Below are positions 28,274 to 35,265 of a stretch of DNA of 64,000 nt, in pieces. The stretch comes from Paenibacillus_E sp042676385. Lineage in GTDB: Bacteria; Bacillota; Bacilli; Paenibacillales; NBRC-103111. The DNA lies in the NCBI RefSeq assembly GCF_042676385.1, contig NZ_JBHTHA010000003.1:62001-126000 (forward strand), read 5' to 3'. The position numbers and the translations under genes are program-made. The notes beneath the pieces were generated by a model that saw nothing but the letters and a program-made list of their open reading frames with translations, did no database searches and was not told the DNA's origin. Within the stretch, counting starts at the first letter, position 1; the number at the start of each line of letters is the position of its first letter.

Positions 28274-30136
28274 ATGACGATTCGCGGACAAGTACGGAGC
28301 GGCCGTTCTGGATTATTGTCGAGGCTCAGTCTTCCGATATTTGCGTTGATTGTCACGTTCATCGCTCTTTTTGCAACGGCGGCCAGTTACATCCTCATTC
28401 GGGTGCAGAACGACCATACCCTCAAAATGGCTGAGCAGTCGATGAAATTCGTTTACAGAAATGTAGGCTACCAATTCGACACGATGAATAACGTTGCTGC
28501 TTTCATTCTAAGCAATCAATCGATTGAAAATTTGCTGGAGAGTCATTATCAGGAATCTTTCGAGGCGGCCGGCGATTATTACACGCTGGAGACGAATTTG
28601 CAAAATCTATCCTTGCTGTCCCTCTTGAACGATTTCGGCTCCCGCAGCGTTGCGCAGCAATCCTACGTGGTTTCTATCGCGCTGGAACCGGGGAGCGGGC
28701 TTTACGCGATGGCACCGGACCATTTTTACCCGATTACGGGGATTTTTAAAAATGAGGATTTGCAGAATAGGGAATGGTTTCACCAATTGAACCGCGGGGA
28801 ACGGCAGAACGTGTGGTGGGGCGAGAAGGCGGACCCGGCAAATGCCGCTATGATTTATTCAGCAAGGAAAAAAACGAGCCTCAAAGATGGCCGGAGCATC
28901 GGTACGGTGATCGTCGGCGCGGATACATCCAGCATCAAGGGCATGTTCGACAATGCCCCGCTTGAGAAGGGCTATCATCTGCTGCTGGATGAAAACGATC
29001 GGGTCATCTATAGCGAGCGGTACGATTTTCTCGAAAATGCCGGAGAGCTCCCGTATGTACGCTCATTGACCGGTTCCAAAGGATCGATCATAACGAGAAT
29101 CGACGGAGAGAGCCACAGGGTGATGTTTGAGACCATGGAAAACGGCTGGAAGCTGCTGGCGGTAGTTCCGGAGAGCCATTTTAGCAGGTACACCTTCGCC
29201 ATATCGGCATTCGGCGCTGCTATTACAGCGGCAGCCTTGCTCATCGCGGGATTCTGGCTTCGCAGAATCGTCGTGCGGGTAACCGTTCCCATCACTAGGC
29301 TGGTTAACGCCATTCAGCGTCCGGAAGTCGTGGAATTCAAAGAGCCGCTTCCTTACCAATACACGGGGATTTATGAAGTGGATGAGTTGAATCAGAAGTT
29401 CGCCTCCATGCTCGTCACGATCCATAGTCTGATCGAAAAGTCCTTTACCGAGGAGATTGAACGTCGTCAGCTTCAACTGGAGCTGCTGCATGCACAGATT
29501 AATCCTCATTTCTTATATAACACCTTGGATTTAATTAACTGCCGGGCCATTATGGCTGGGGACCAAGAGACGAGCCGGATCGTTCGTTCCCTTGCCAATG
29601 TATTCCGCTATGGTTTGAATCGGGGGCAAACCTGGATCTCCTTGGATGAAGAAATGAAACAGGTCGAAGCCTATCTCCATATTCAAAAAATGATGCTGGA
29701 TGATTTGCAAGTGGATATACGAGTGCCTGACGATCTCTTATCGGTGCAAATCGTACACCTTACGTTACAGCCTTTGGCGGAGAACGCGATCATTCACGGG
29801 TTTGCAGACCGTACGTCGGGCTGCCGGATCACAATTTCAGCCCGATTCGAAGGGGATGGGCTTGTTGTGCTGCGGGTTGAAGACAACGGTCGTGGCTGTG
29901 AAGCAGATCGGATGAATTTTATGCTCAGGCAGCAGCCGGTAAGAGAGACAGGCGGTAAAACGAATGAATCCGGAACCGGCTACGGCACCCTGAATGTTCA
30001 CCGGAGAATTCAACTGCATGATGGGGAGGCGTATGGCTTGCGTTATGTGGAGGTGGGCGAGGGAACCTGCGTCGAAGTCGTCCTGCCTTATCATCCGGAG
30101 CAACTGGCAGGAAGAAAGGAGGTTGTGAATGTTTAA
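28274..30136 (+). CDS. YesM-type sensor histidine kinase
   Basis: The 620-residue kinase has a membrane helix near 18-40, an extracellular cache sensor (about 42-300), a second helix (about 303-325), a HAMP linker, the His_kinase domain with phosphoacceptor His412 in 'QINPHFLYNTLDLI', and a HATPase_c domain ('QPLAENAIIHGF' N-box, 'GTGYGTLNVHRR' G-box). The missing H-box of ordinary kinases and the PHFLYN motif mark the YesM/LytS class. Its stop overlaps the start of the response regulator by eight bases, so they are a pair. From context it senses the sugar handled by ABC system 2. Confidence 0.93.
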   Translation: MTIRGQVRSGRSGLLSRLSLPIFALIVTFIALFATAASYILIRVQNDHTLKMAEQSMKFVYRNVGYQFDTMNNVAAFILSNQSIENLLESHYQESFEAAGDYYTLETNLQNLSLLSLLNDFGSRSVAQQSYVVSIALEPGSGLYAMAPDHFYPITGIFKNEDLQNREWFHQLNRGERQNVWWGEKADPANAAMIYSARKKTSLKDGRSIGTVIVGADTSSIKGMFDNAPLEKGYHLLLDENDRVIYSERYDFLENAGELPYVRSLTGSKGSIITRIDGESHRVMFETMENGWKLLAVVPESHFSRYTFAISAFGAAITAAALLIAGFWLRRIVVRVTVPITRLVNAIQRPEVVEFKEPLPYQYTGIYEVDELNQKFASMLVTIHSLIEKSFTEEIERRQLQLELLHAQINPHFLYNTLDLINCRAIMAGDQETSRIVRSLANVFRYGLNRGQTWISLDEEMKQVEAYLHIQKMMLDDLQVDIRVPDDLLSVQIVHLTLQPLAENAIIHGFADRTSGCRITISARFEGDGLVVLRVEDNGRGCEADRMNFMLRQQPVRETGGKTNESGTGYGTLNVHRRIQLHDGEAYGLRYVEVGEGTCVEVVLPYHPEQLAGRKEVVNV

Positions 30137-30935
30137 GCTGCTTATCGCGGAAGACGTGAAAATTGTCCGGGAAACGTTAGTGCGTTCCATAAACTGGCCG
30201 GATTTAGGTATTGAACTTCTGGGCGCCGTAGAGAATGGAGAGCAGGCGCTGGCCTGGTTGGACCGGGAGGAACCGGACCTGCTGTTGACGGATATCGGGA
30301 TGCCGAAGATGAATGGGCTGGAGGTGATTGAGGCTGTAAAAGCCCGTAAACCGGATATCCACTGCATCATATTATCTGGACTGAATGAGTTTGAGCATGC
30401 AAGGCAGGCGATTAAGCTTCAAGTGCTGGATTATGTTCTGAAGCCGATCGACCCTGTTGAGATTGCAGAAGTTCTTTCTCGTGCGGTCGAAACGCTGCGC
30501 AAAGAACGGGGAGAGCGAGAGGCGTTGACGCTCGCGGAACAAGCCGCCAAGGACAGACTTCCGAACTTGACGGAAGCGCTGCCTCTAGGGGAATGGACCG
30601 GTAGTTTGAAAAAGAAAAAGCTGGTCGAGCAAGCGATCCAGTATGTGAAGGAAGGGTACATGCGCAAGGATTTGGCGCTGTCCGACGTCGCAACCTCGGT
30701 CGGGTTAAGTGAAAAATATTTGAATGTGCTGTTCAAGGAAGTGACCGGCATGACGATAAATCATTCGATCATTCGTCTTCGCATGGAGGAAGCAGCCCGG
30801 CTGCTGAAGGATCCCTCCATCAAAATTTACGAAATCTGCGACTGGATCGGCTATACGGATCAGGATCATTTCCGGGAGAGCTTCAAGAAACAATACGGTT
30901 TGACGCCGACCGAGTATCGCAACAAGTTTTTGTAG
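30129..30935 (+). CDS. YesN-type response regulator with AraC output domain
   Basis: Residues 1-120 form a receiver with the phosphoacceptor aspartate in 'LLLTDIGMPKMNG', the switch residues in 'IILSGLNEF' and the lysine in 'YVLKPID'. Residues about 170-265 form the two AraC helix-turn-helix units ('LALSDVATSVGLSEKYLNVL' and 'IYEICDWIGYTDQDHFRESF'). At 268 residues it is short for YesN because the middle region is nearly absent. It overlaps the sensor kinase by eight bases and would activate the operon at 18663. Confidence 0.93.
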   Translation: MFKLLIAEDVKIVRETLVRSINWPDLGIELLGAVENGEQALAWLDREEPDLLLTDIGMPKMNGLEVIEAVKARKPDIHCIILSGLNEFEHARQAIKLQVLDYVLKPIDPVEIAEVLSRAVETLRKERGEREALTLAEQAAKDRLPNLTEALPLGEWTGSLKKKKLVEQAIQYVKEGYMRKDLALSDVATSVGLSEKYLNVLFKEVTGMTINHSIIRLRMEEAARLLKDPSIKIYEICDWIGYTDQDHFRESFKKQYGLTPTEYRNKFL

Positions 30936-30998
30936 GAAGTTTTTGAAAGACAGAGAATACCGGATAAAATAATAGATAATGAAAGTCAAACAGGCATG

Positions 30999-31024
30999 AA
31001 TACGCTTCCGATTAGCGTATTTTC
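30999..31024 (+). terminator. Terminator after the response regulator
   Basis: AATACGCT (30999-31006) pairs with AGCGTATT (31014-31021) over a 7-base loop and runs into TTTTCTT. It closes the two-component operon. Confidence 0.65.
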
Positions 31025-31057
31025 TTGATATGATCAAGAATTCATTCCACACCTCAT

Positions 31058-31086
31058 TTTACATTTTTTTCAAGAGAGCGTATCAT
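31058..31086 (+). promoter_or_regulatory. Sigma-A-like promoter before the riboswitch
   Basis: TTTACA (31058-31063) and TATCAT (31081-31086) are separated by 17 bp, each one base off the sigma-A consensus. A transcript from here would begin about 20 bases before the riboswitch. Confidence 0.55.
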
Positions 31087-31114
31087 TCAATTCATCAACT
31101 AAATACTGTTCCTG

Positions 31115-31268
31115 AATCGCTGAATCCCAAGAAGGAACGGGGGAACCAAAGTCGATAGCCATCCGCAAAAGATGGTCATCGAAGGGGTGAATCACCTATA
31201 CAAATTATTTGTATGGGGGTAGGGCAATCTCGCTGCCCGAATCCGACAGCTAACCTCGTAAGCGTTAA
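31115..31268 (+). ncRNA. c-di-AMP riboswitch (ydaO/yuaA type)
   Basis: The segment carries the highly conserved ydaO blocks in order: ACGGGGGAACC (about 31137-31147), GGGGTGAATC (about 31184-31193), GGGTAGGGC (about 31217-31225), GCTGCCCGAATCCGACAGC (about 31232-31250) and TAACCTCGTAAGCGTT (about 31251-31266). The ends AATCGCT and AGCGTT form P1. Known members bind cyclic di-AMP and switch off expression through a downstream terminator, which is present here at 31302-31336. Known targets are potassium and osmolyte transporters and cell-wall hydrolases; the gene downstream here is a 98-residue protein I do not recognise. Confidence 0.93.
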
Positions 31269-31301
31269 GTGAGAGAGGATGACCGCCATGATCAATAACT
31301 G

Positions 31302-31336
31302 ACCACGGAGAGCCATGTGCCTCTGTGGTTTTTTTT
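31302..31336 (+). terminator. Expression-platform terminator of the c-di-AMP riboswitch
   Basis: ACCACGGAG (31302-31310) pairs with CTCTGTGGT (31321-31329; one G-T pair), followed by eight T. It lies 34 bases after the aptamer and 60 before the coding region, so the ligand should control read-through. Confidence 0.85.
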
Positions 31337-31395
31337 GCAGTAAAAGGAGTTAATCATCCATTTTATAACATTTATGAGAGGTAAGTGATGGAGCC

Positions 31396-31692
31396 ATGGT
31401 TCATCGCATCGAACAACTGGAGAAAGATATTCCTGAAAAAAACAAAGATATTCTACTGTATGCTAAACACGTGATCAAGTCATTGGAAGATTTTGAGGAT
31501 CATCACCGCAGACTTGTTGCAGCACAAGCCATAGCCGGGATTAAGCCTATCGGTGATCAGGAAGTTGCGTTTTATGAAACCGTAAGAGAGATGAAAGAGC
31601 AAATTGTCTCAACGCTCGTGCAAACGATTGATGATCTGAAGCACAAAGGAGATAAGTACCATGAGAAGCACTTCCCTGATGGAGTAGAATAA
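31396..31692 (+). CDS. Small charged helical protein of unknown function under a c-di-AMP riboswitch
   Basis: The 98-residue protein is rich in Glu, Lys, Asp and His, has no membrane segment or signal peptide and is predicted mostly helical ('IEQLEKDIPEKNKDILLYAK', 'YETVREMKEQIVSTLVQTI'). I do not recognise a family. It is the only gene between the riboswitch and a strong terminator, so it is probably the riboswitch's sole target. The ribosome binding site is not clear-cut: AGAGG lies about 13 bases before the ATG and GGAG only two. The coding assignment rests on its position and its clean frame. Confidence 0.65.
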   Translation: MVHRIEQLEKDIPEKNKDILLYAKHVIKSLEDFEDHHRRLVAAQAIAGIKPIGDQEVAFYETVREMKEQIVSTLVQTIDDLKHKGDKYHEKHFPDGVE

Positions 31693-31714
31693 TTGGGTAT
31701 TGGGAAAAGGTGAA

Positions 31715-31749
31715 AGAGGAGCTTGGTTAGTCACAGCTCCTCTTTTTTT
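31715..31749 (+). terminator. Terminator after the small riboswitch-controlled gene
   Basis: AGAGGAGCT (31715-31723) pairs perfectly with AGCTCCTCT (31735-31743), followed by a T-run. It makes the riboswitch and the 98-residue gene a self-contained unit. Confidence 0.9.
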
Positions 31750-32180
31750 GTTGAGGTAAAATAGGGCAAGAGACCCCAGCATGTTCAAGATGGATAATCC
31801 ATTCTGCTTACTTTTTGATCGGATTATGAACATTTAAGAAACGTGCTGAATGCATAAGGCATTTGCAAGAAAAAGGCTGGATCAATAGTGTTCGCATGCA
31901 TGATCTAACCTGAGGAACTGCTATAACCCTTTGAAGTGGAACGACAATCCGCTATTTTGAGAAAAACACGCTACAATTTGAAGTAGCGGAACGTGAGTAC
32001 GTTAACCGAGGAAATAGGGCTTTTCGGAAGCCGAAAAGACGGAATAGATGATCCTAGCTTGTTCCTCTTACATCATTAAATCGGACGTTTTTTAGGAAAT
32101 AACGTATTCACGATCCCTCAATGAGGCTAACGGAATATTCTATTTTATTGGACATAAGAAATGAAAACACTCATATTGTA
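31750..32180. other. Intergenic stretch with palindromes, no gene seen
   Basis: No convincing coding frame was found. A pair CCGCTA/TAGCGG (31949-31954 and 31984-31989) and a perfect hairpin CTTTTCGG-AAG-CCGAAAAG (32020-32038) are present. Both look like parts of short palindromic intergenic elements, but they cannot be assigned from one copy. Confidence 0.4.
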
Positions 32181-32238
32181 AAACAACAAACAACAAACAA
32201 CAAACAATAAACATGAATATGATTGTTGTTTGTTGTTT
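32181..32238. repeat. Heptanucleotide tandem repeat with inverted copy (hairpin)
   Basis: AAACAAC is repeated three and a half times at 32181-32207. It is followed after about 14 bases by its reverse complement (ATTGTTGTTTGTTGTTTTT from 32222), forming a long A/T hairpin with a T-tail. It could act as a terminator or as a slippage-prone spacer before the phosphodiesterase-like gene. Confidence 0.6.
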
Positions 32239-32298
32239 TTGTGTTGACTTAATTTGTTTGTTTTCATTATGATTAGCTTGTAAAAGGGGATGATGTAA

Positions 32299-33150
32299 AT
32301 GACGGGAAAGAGGGTTTCAATGATGAGTGCAATTGCGAATCGTGTTTTTGTTATCGGACTTGATGGTGCGGGCAATTTTATTAAGGACACGCCGACGCCT
32401 AACATTCATAGGCTACTGTATGATGGGGCGATGACTTATAACGCACAAACCGTATTTCCTTCTATCAGCGCGCAGTGCTGGGGTTCTATGTTCCATGGCG
32501 TCGAGCCGGATAAACATGGGCTGGACAATGCGCTCGCATCGGATACGCGTTATCCGGAAGACAGCCCCTATCCATCCTTTATGAAGCTGGTACGTCAAAA
32601 TTGGCCTGATTGCAAGATAGCCGCTTATTCGGAATGGTCACCGATCAATTACGGCATTATCGAGCAGTCCTGCGGTTTCGAAGATTTATCCGTGCCGGAT
32701 CCACAGCTCGCAGAAGCGGCAGCCGCTTATATTAAGGAAAATCCGGATCTCAAACTGATGTATATTCATTTCGGCGATCCCGACTACACGGGACATGAAT
32801 TCGGGTACGGTGCGCATATTCCGGAATATTTGGCGAAAATTACGGAAATCGACGGGTACGTCGGCGTTGTACTGGAGGCGATCCGCGAAGCGGGGTTGAT
32901 GGAAGAAAGCTTGATTATCCTAACGTCCGACCACGGAGGCGGAGGCGACCACCCGCGCGGACATGGTAGCGACCATCCGGCCGATATGACAGTTTTTTGG
33001 GGCTGCCACGGACCGAAAGTCGCTAAAGGAGTAGAAATTACGGATCGTGTGTTGCTTAAAGATACGGCTGCGGTCATTGCTTACGCATTGGGCATGAAGC
33101 CATGTCCGGAATGGGAAGGCAAGGTGCCTGCGGGAATTTTTAAGGACTAA
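32299..33150 (+). CDS. Alkaline-phosphatase-superfamily phosphodiesterase/phosphatase
   Basis: The 283-residue protein belongs to the alkaline phosphatase/nucleotide pyrophosphatase superfamily. The metal-ligand motifs are visible in order: 'VFVIGLDGAGNFI' (first Asp), 'TVFPSISAQCWGSMFHG' (nucleophile Ser/Thr region), 'YIHFGDPDYTGHEFG' (Asp and His) and 'ILTSDHGGGGDHPRGHG' (Asp-His). Such enzymes hydrolyse phosphate mono- or diesters using two zinc or manganese ions. There is no signal peptide, so it is cytoplasmic. The start at 32299 follows AAAAGGGGATG; a start at the ATG 21 bases later is possible. It stands alone with its own terminator. Confidence 0.88.
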   Translation: MTGKRVSMMSAIANRVFVIGLDGAGNFIKDTPTPNIHRLLYDGAMTYNAQTVFPSISAQCWGSMFHGVEPDKHGLDNALASDTRYPEDSPYPSFMKLVRQNWPDCKIAAYSEWSPINYGIIEQSCGFEDLSVPDPQLAEAAAAYIKENPDLKLMYIHFGDPDYTGHEFGYGAHIPEYLAKITEIDGYVGVVLEAIREAGLMEESLIILTSDHGGGGDHPRGHGSDHPADMTVFWGCHGPKVAKGVEITDRVLLKDTAAVIAYALGMKPCPEWEGKVPAGIFKD

Positions 33151-33168
33151 TAAAATTTCATTAAAGAA

Positions 33169-33200
33169 GCTGCGTAGAATTGAGTTCTATGCGGTTTTTT
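33169..33200 (+). terminator. Terminator after the phosphodiesterase-like gene
   Basis: CTGCGTAGAA pairs with TTCTATGCGG (one G-T pair) around a short loop, ending in TTTTTT at 33195-33200. Confidence 0.8.
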
Positions 33201-33411
33201 CTTTTAGCAGGAGGCTATACCCTTCTATGTTTTATCTAGAAACGTACTGAAACATTTCCTCATGGATCGTGGGTCCACTTTTTTCGAACAAAATATGGAG
33301 CGAGTTAGGGCTGTGAAGCATGTGAAGGGGAAATGTACACGGTATAAGGGGCTAGTCACCATGAAAGTTGCAACGCGTAGAACAAGAGACAGAAAGTGCA
33401 TAGCTGCAGAG

Positions 33412-33462
33412 ATGTTTTACATCGTAAGAGACATGTGGGTTTGCAGTCATGTCTCTAACGAT
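33412..33462. repeat. First copy of the 114-bp repeat (5' part, interrupted)
   Basis: ATGTTTTACATCGTAAGAGA and the following CATGTCTCTAACGAT match the second half of the 114-bp unit at 33760 and 33874. The copy is interrupted at 33464 by the MITE-like insertion and resumes at 33701 (TTTCTCATCTTTACAG). Its hairpin arms are 33421-33435 and 33448-33462 with a 12-base loop. Confidence 0.75.
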
Positions 33463-33468
33463 ATTTCT

Positions 33469-33700
33469 GAGGCTGTCGATTTACTGTTCATACCTTCGGA
33501 AATCTGCGGGAGACCACAAAATGTATGCGAAAAATCATACAAAATGAGCGGCGCACACATCGAATCAGTCGATTCTATTCGAAATTTCATACACAAAACG
33601 TGATTTGGGCCCTGATTCTGTAAATGAATACGAAAAATCATATACATTCTCAGCATGTTTCCGTTCACGTCAAAACTATCCCAAATAAATCGACAGCCTC
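33469..33700. mobile_element. MITE-like insertion with 15-bp perfect inverted ends and 5-bp target duplication
   Basis: GAGGCTGTCGATTTA (33469-33483) and its exact reverse complement TAAATCGACAGCCTC (33686-33700) bound a 232-bp segment. TTTCT occurs directly outside both ends (33464-33468 and 33701-33705). Removing the element and one TTTCT rejoins the flanking 114-bp repeat correctly, which is strong evidence of insertion. It encodes no transposase. Inside are related motifs built around TATGATTTTTCG on the reverse strand, one forming a hairpin TGTATG/CATACA (33522-33541). The parent transposase family is unknown. Confidence 0.75.
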
Positions 33701-33705
33701 TTTCT

Positions 33706-33950
33706 CATCTTTACAGACGAGAAAAAAAGCAAGTTTGTACAGGGAGCGAAGCTGGAATGATGTTTTACATCGAAAGAGACATGTGAGGATGTTGCAGTTG
33801 TGTCTCTAACGATCTTTTTCATCTTTACAGACGAGAAAAAAAGCAGGCTTGTACGCTGAGCGAAGCTGGAATGATGTTTTACATCGTAAGAGACATGTGG
33901 GGGCGTTGCAGTCATGTCTCGAACGATGTTTATCATCTTTACAGACGAGA
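33706..33950. repeat. Tandem 114-bp repeats (two full copies and a partial one), each with a hairpin
   Basis: CATCTTTACAGACGAGA begins at 33706, 33820 and 33934, an exact 114-bp period. The full copies 33706-33819 and 33820-33933 are roughly 90% identical by eye. Each contains the inverted arms ATCGnAAGAGACATG and CATGTCTCnAACGAT (for copy 2 the right arm changes CA to TG, keeping G-U pairs). The third start is cut short at about 33950. The array ends near a terminator at 34006. No known element type is recognised. Confidence 0.8.
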
Positions 33951-34005
33951 GAGGGAGGATTGTCAAAGACAAGTCCGCCCCCAAACGTACGGCTATAGAC
34001 AAAGG

Positions 34006-34028
34006 ACCTGGCCATCGGCCAGGTTTTC
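34006..34028 (+). terminator. Terminator at the end of the repeat array
   Basis: ACCTGGCC (34006-34013) pairs with GGCCAGGT (34017-34024) around ATC, followed by TTTTCTC. No known gene lies between this and the previous terminator at 33200, so it suggests that the repeat region is transcribed rightward. Confidence 0.65.
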
Positions 34029-34047
34029 TCATTTTTCCAAAGAAATA

Positions 34048-34063
34048 ATTCGTTTTAACGAAC
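34048..34063. promoter_or_regulatory. SinR-like operator palindrome
   Basis: ATTCGTTTTAACGAAC matches the palindrome GTTCnTTnTAAnGAAC, which occurs four times between the divergent glmS and phosphoribosyltransferase operons at 47.0-47.2 kb. It lies 194 bases before the TIM-barrel gene at 34257. Confidence 0.55.
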
Positions 34064-34130
34064 GGATGATGAGGATTCTAAGCTATACTCAACAATTATT
34101 TAACAAAATTGAATTATAAGGTACCACTTC

Positions 34131-34146
34131 ATTCTTAATAACGAAC
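34131..34146. promoter_or_regulatory. Second SinR-like operator before the TIM-barrel gene
   Basis: ATTCTTAATAACGAAC matches the same palindrome with two deviations. A further half-site, ACGAACA, follows at 34147. Together with 34048-34063 this gives a two-site arrangement upstream of 34257. Confidence 0.4.
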
Positions 34147-34256
34147 ACGAACAATATAAATTGAGCATGTACATCGCCGGTTGGATCTAATTGTCTGATG
34201 AGAGTCCAACAGCCCTTGTTTCTGTAGCCTATATCTAATTATCGAAGGAGTTTCCT

Positions 34257-35201
34257 GTGAAAAGACAACGTAAACGGCCAAAGTTCCGCCTTGCTAGTAA
34301 AGTCGCGGTTCTCTGTCTAACTTTTACTGGAGCCATCGTCTCCCAACCGGCGGATGCCGGTATCACCAATTCCAATCAAGTTCACGCCGCAACCGTAGAC
34401 CGTCCGTTTTATAAAGCGACTTGGCTATGGGATACAAGTTCGGCGCTGGAGAACAAGGAAAGCACGCTGCAATTTCTTCAGCAGAACGGGGTCAATCTTA
34501 TTTATTTGCAAGTCGATCCCGATGTTCCCGTGGGTGACTACAGAAGCTTTATCGGAGAGGCTTACGCTCGCGGAATAGAGGTTCATGCATTAGGGGGAGC
34601 ACCGGACTGGGTGCTTCGGGAACAACAGATTAAAGTGTACAAGCTGATTGATTGGGTGAAAACTTACAACAATGGCGTATCAGCCGCAGAACAGTTTAAG
34701 GGCATTCATCTTGATGTCGAGCCATTCGTCCTGAAGGCTTGGTATGCGGACACGGATACCATGCTGGGGCTTTGGCGGGATACGATTAGCGGGTTTGTCG
34801 AAGAAATGAAAATAGAAACCCCAACTTTGACGGCTGGCGCGGATTTGCCAGTCTGGCTGGAGAAGTTCAACGTACCTGACGGGATGGGTGGTCGGACAAC
34901 CCTATCCAACTGGATGATTCGAAAACTTGACCAATCCACTCTTATGGCTTACCGCGACAATGTAACGGACATCAGCAGCAGCGTTGCGACTGAGCTCGGT
35001 GAAGCGGAGCAAAACGGCAAACCTCTCGTCATTGCGGTGGAGACACTGCAGAGTTCCGAGAGCTTCATTTCCTATTATGAAAAGGGGAAGTCGCAAATGA
35101 TGCGCGATCTAAGCGCTTTGGGTGAAATACTCCAAGGCCGTACTTCTTTTGCCGGAATTGCGGTTCATGATTATGATGGCTGGAGCCGTTTAAAAGAGTA
35201 G
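34257..35201 (+). CDS. Secreted TIM-barrel protein, glycoside-hydrolase-like (paralogue of 53067-53942)
   Basis: GTG start with GAAGGAG six bases upstream. The 314-residue protein has a signal peptide (about 1-45) and one TIM-barrel-like domain. Features shared with the paralogue at 53067-53942 include 'ATWLWDTS' at the N-side, 'YLQVDPDVPVGDYRSFI', 'VHALGGAPDW', the acidic strand end 'GIHLDVEPF' (Asp153, Glu155), 'LMAYR' and the C-terminal 'GIAVHDYDGW'. The DxE at the strand end and the barrel pattern suggest a glycoside hydrolase, but I cannot name a family. It lies next to glmU/glmM and has SinR-like sites upstream, so it probably processes or modifies the exopolysaccharide. Confidence 0.75.
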   Translation: MKRQRKRPKFRLASKVAVLCLTFTGAIVSQPADAGITNSNQVHAATVDRPFYKATWLWDTSSALENKESTLQFLQQNGVNLIYLQVDPDVPVGDYRSFIGEAYARGIEVHALGGAPDWVLREQQIKVYKLIDWVKTYNNGVSAAEQFKGIHLDVEPFVLKAWYADTDTMLGLWRDTISGFVEEMKIETPTLTAGADLPVWLEKFNVPDGMGGRTTLSNWMIRKLDQSTLMAYRDNVTDISSSVATELGEAEQNGKPLVIAVETLQSSESFISYYEKGKSQMMRDLSALGEILQGRTSFAGIAVHDYDGWSRLKE

Positions 35202-35265
35202 GTTAAGGGCAACCCGGCATGTACACTCAATCCAATTCGCAAGCAAGTAAAAGGAGAGATAAGCA

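Noticed and set aside
33262..33603. Forward 113-codon frame in the repeat region
   Set aside because: It crosses the left end of the MITE-like insertion and lacks a convincing start region, so it is a chance frame.
33412..33950. CRISPR array
   Set aside because: The repeats are 114 bp, adjacent without spacers and contain large hairpins, and no cas gene is present.
33676..34032. Reverse-strand 118-codon frame running through the 114-bp repeats
   Set aside because: It stays open because the period is a multiple of three. It has no ribosome binding site, spans a terminator hairpin and reads as a low-complexity repeat, so an RNA or DNA role is more likely.
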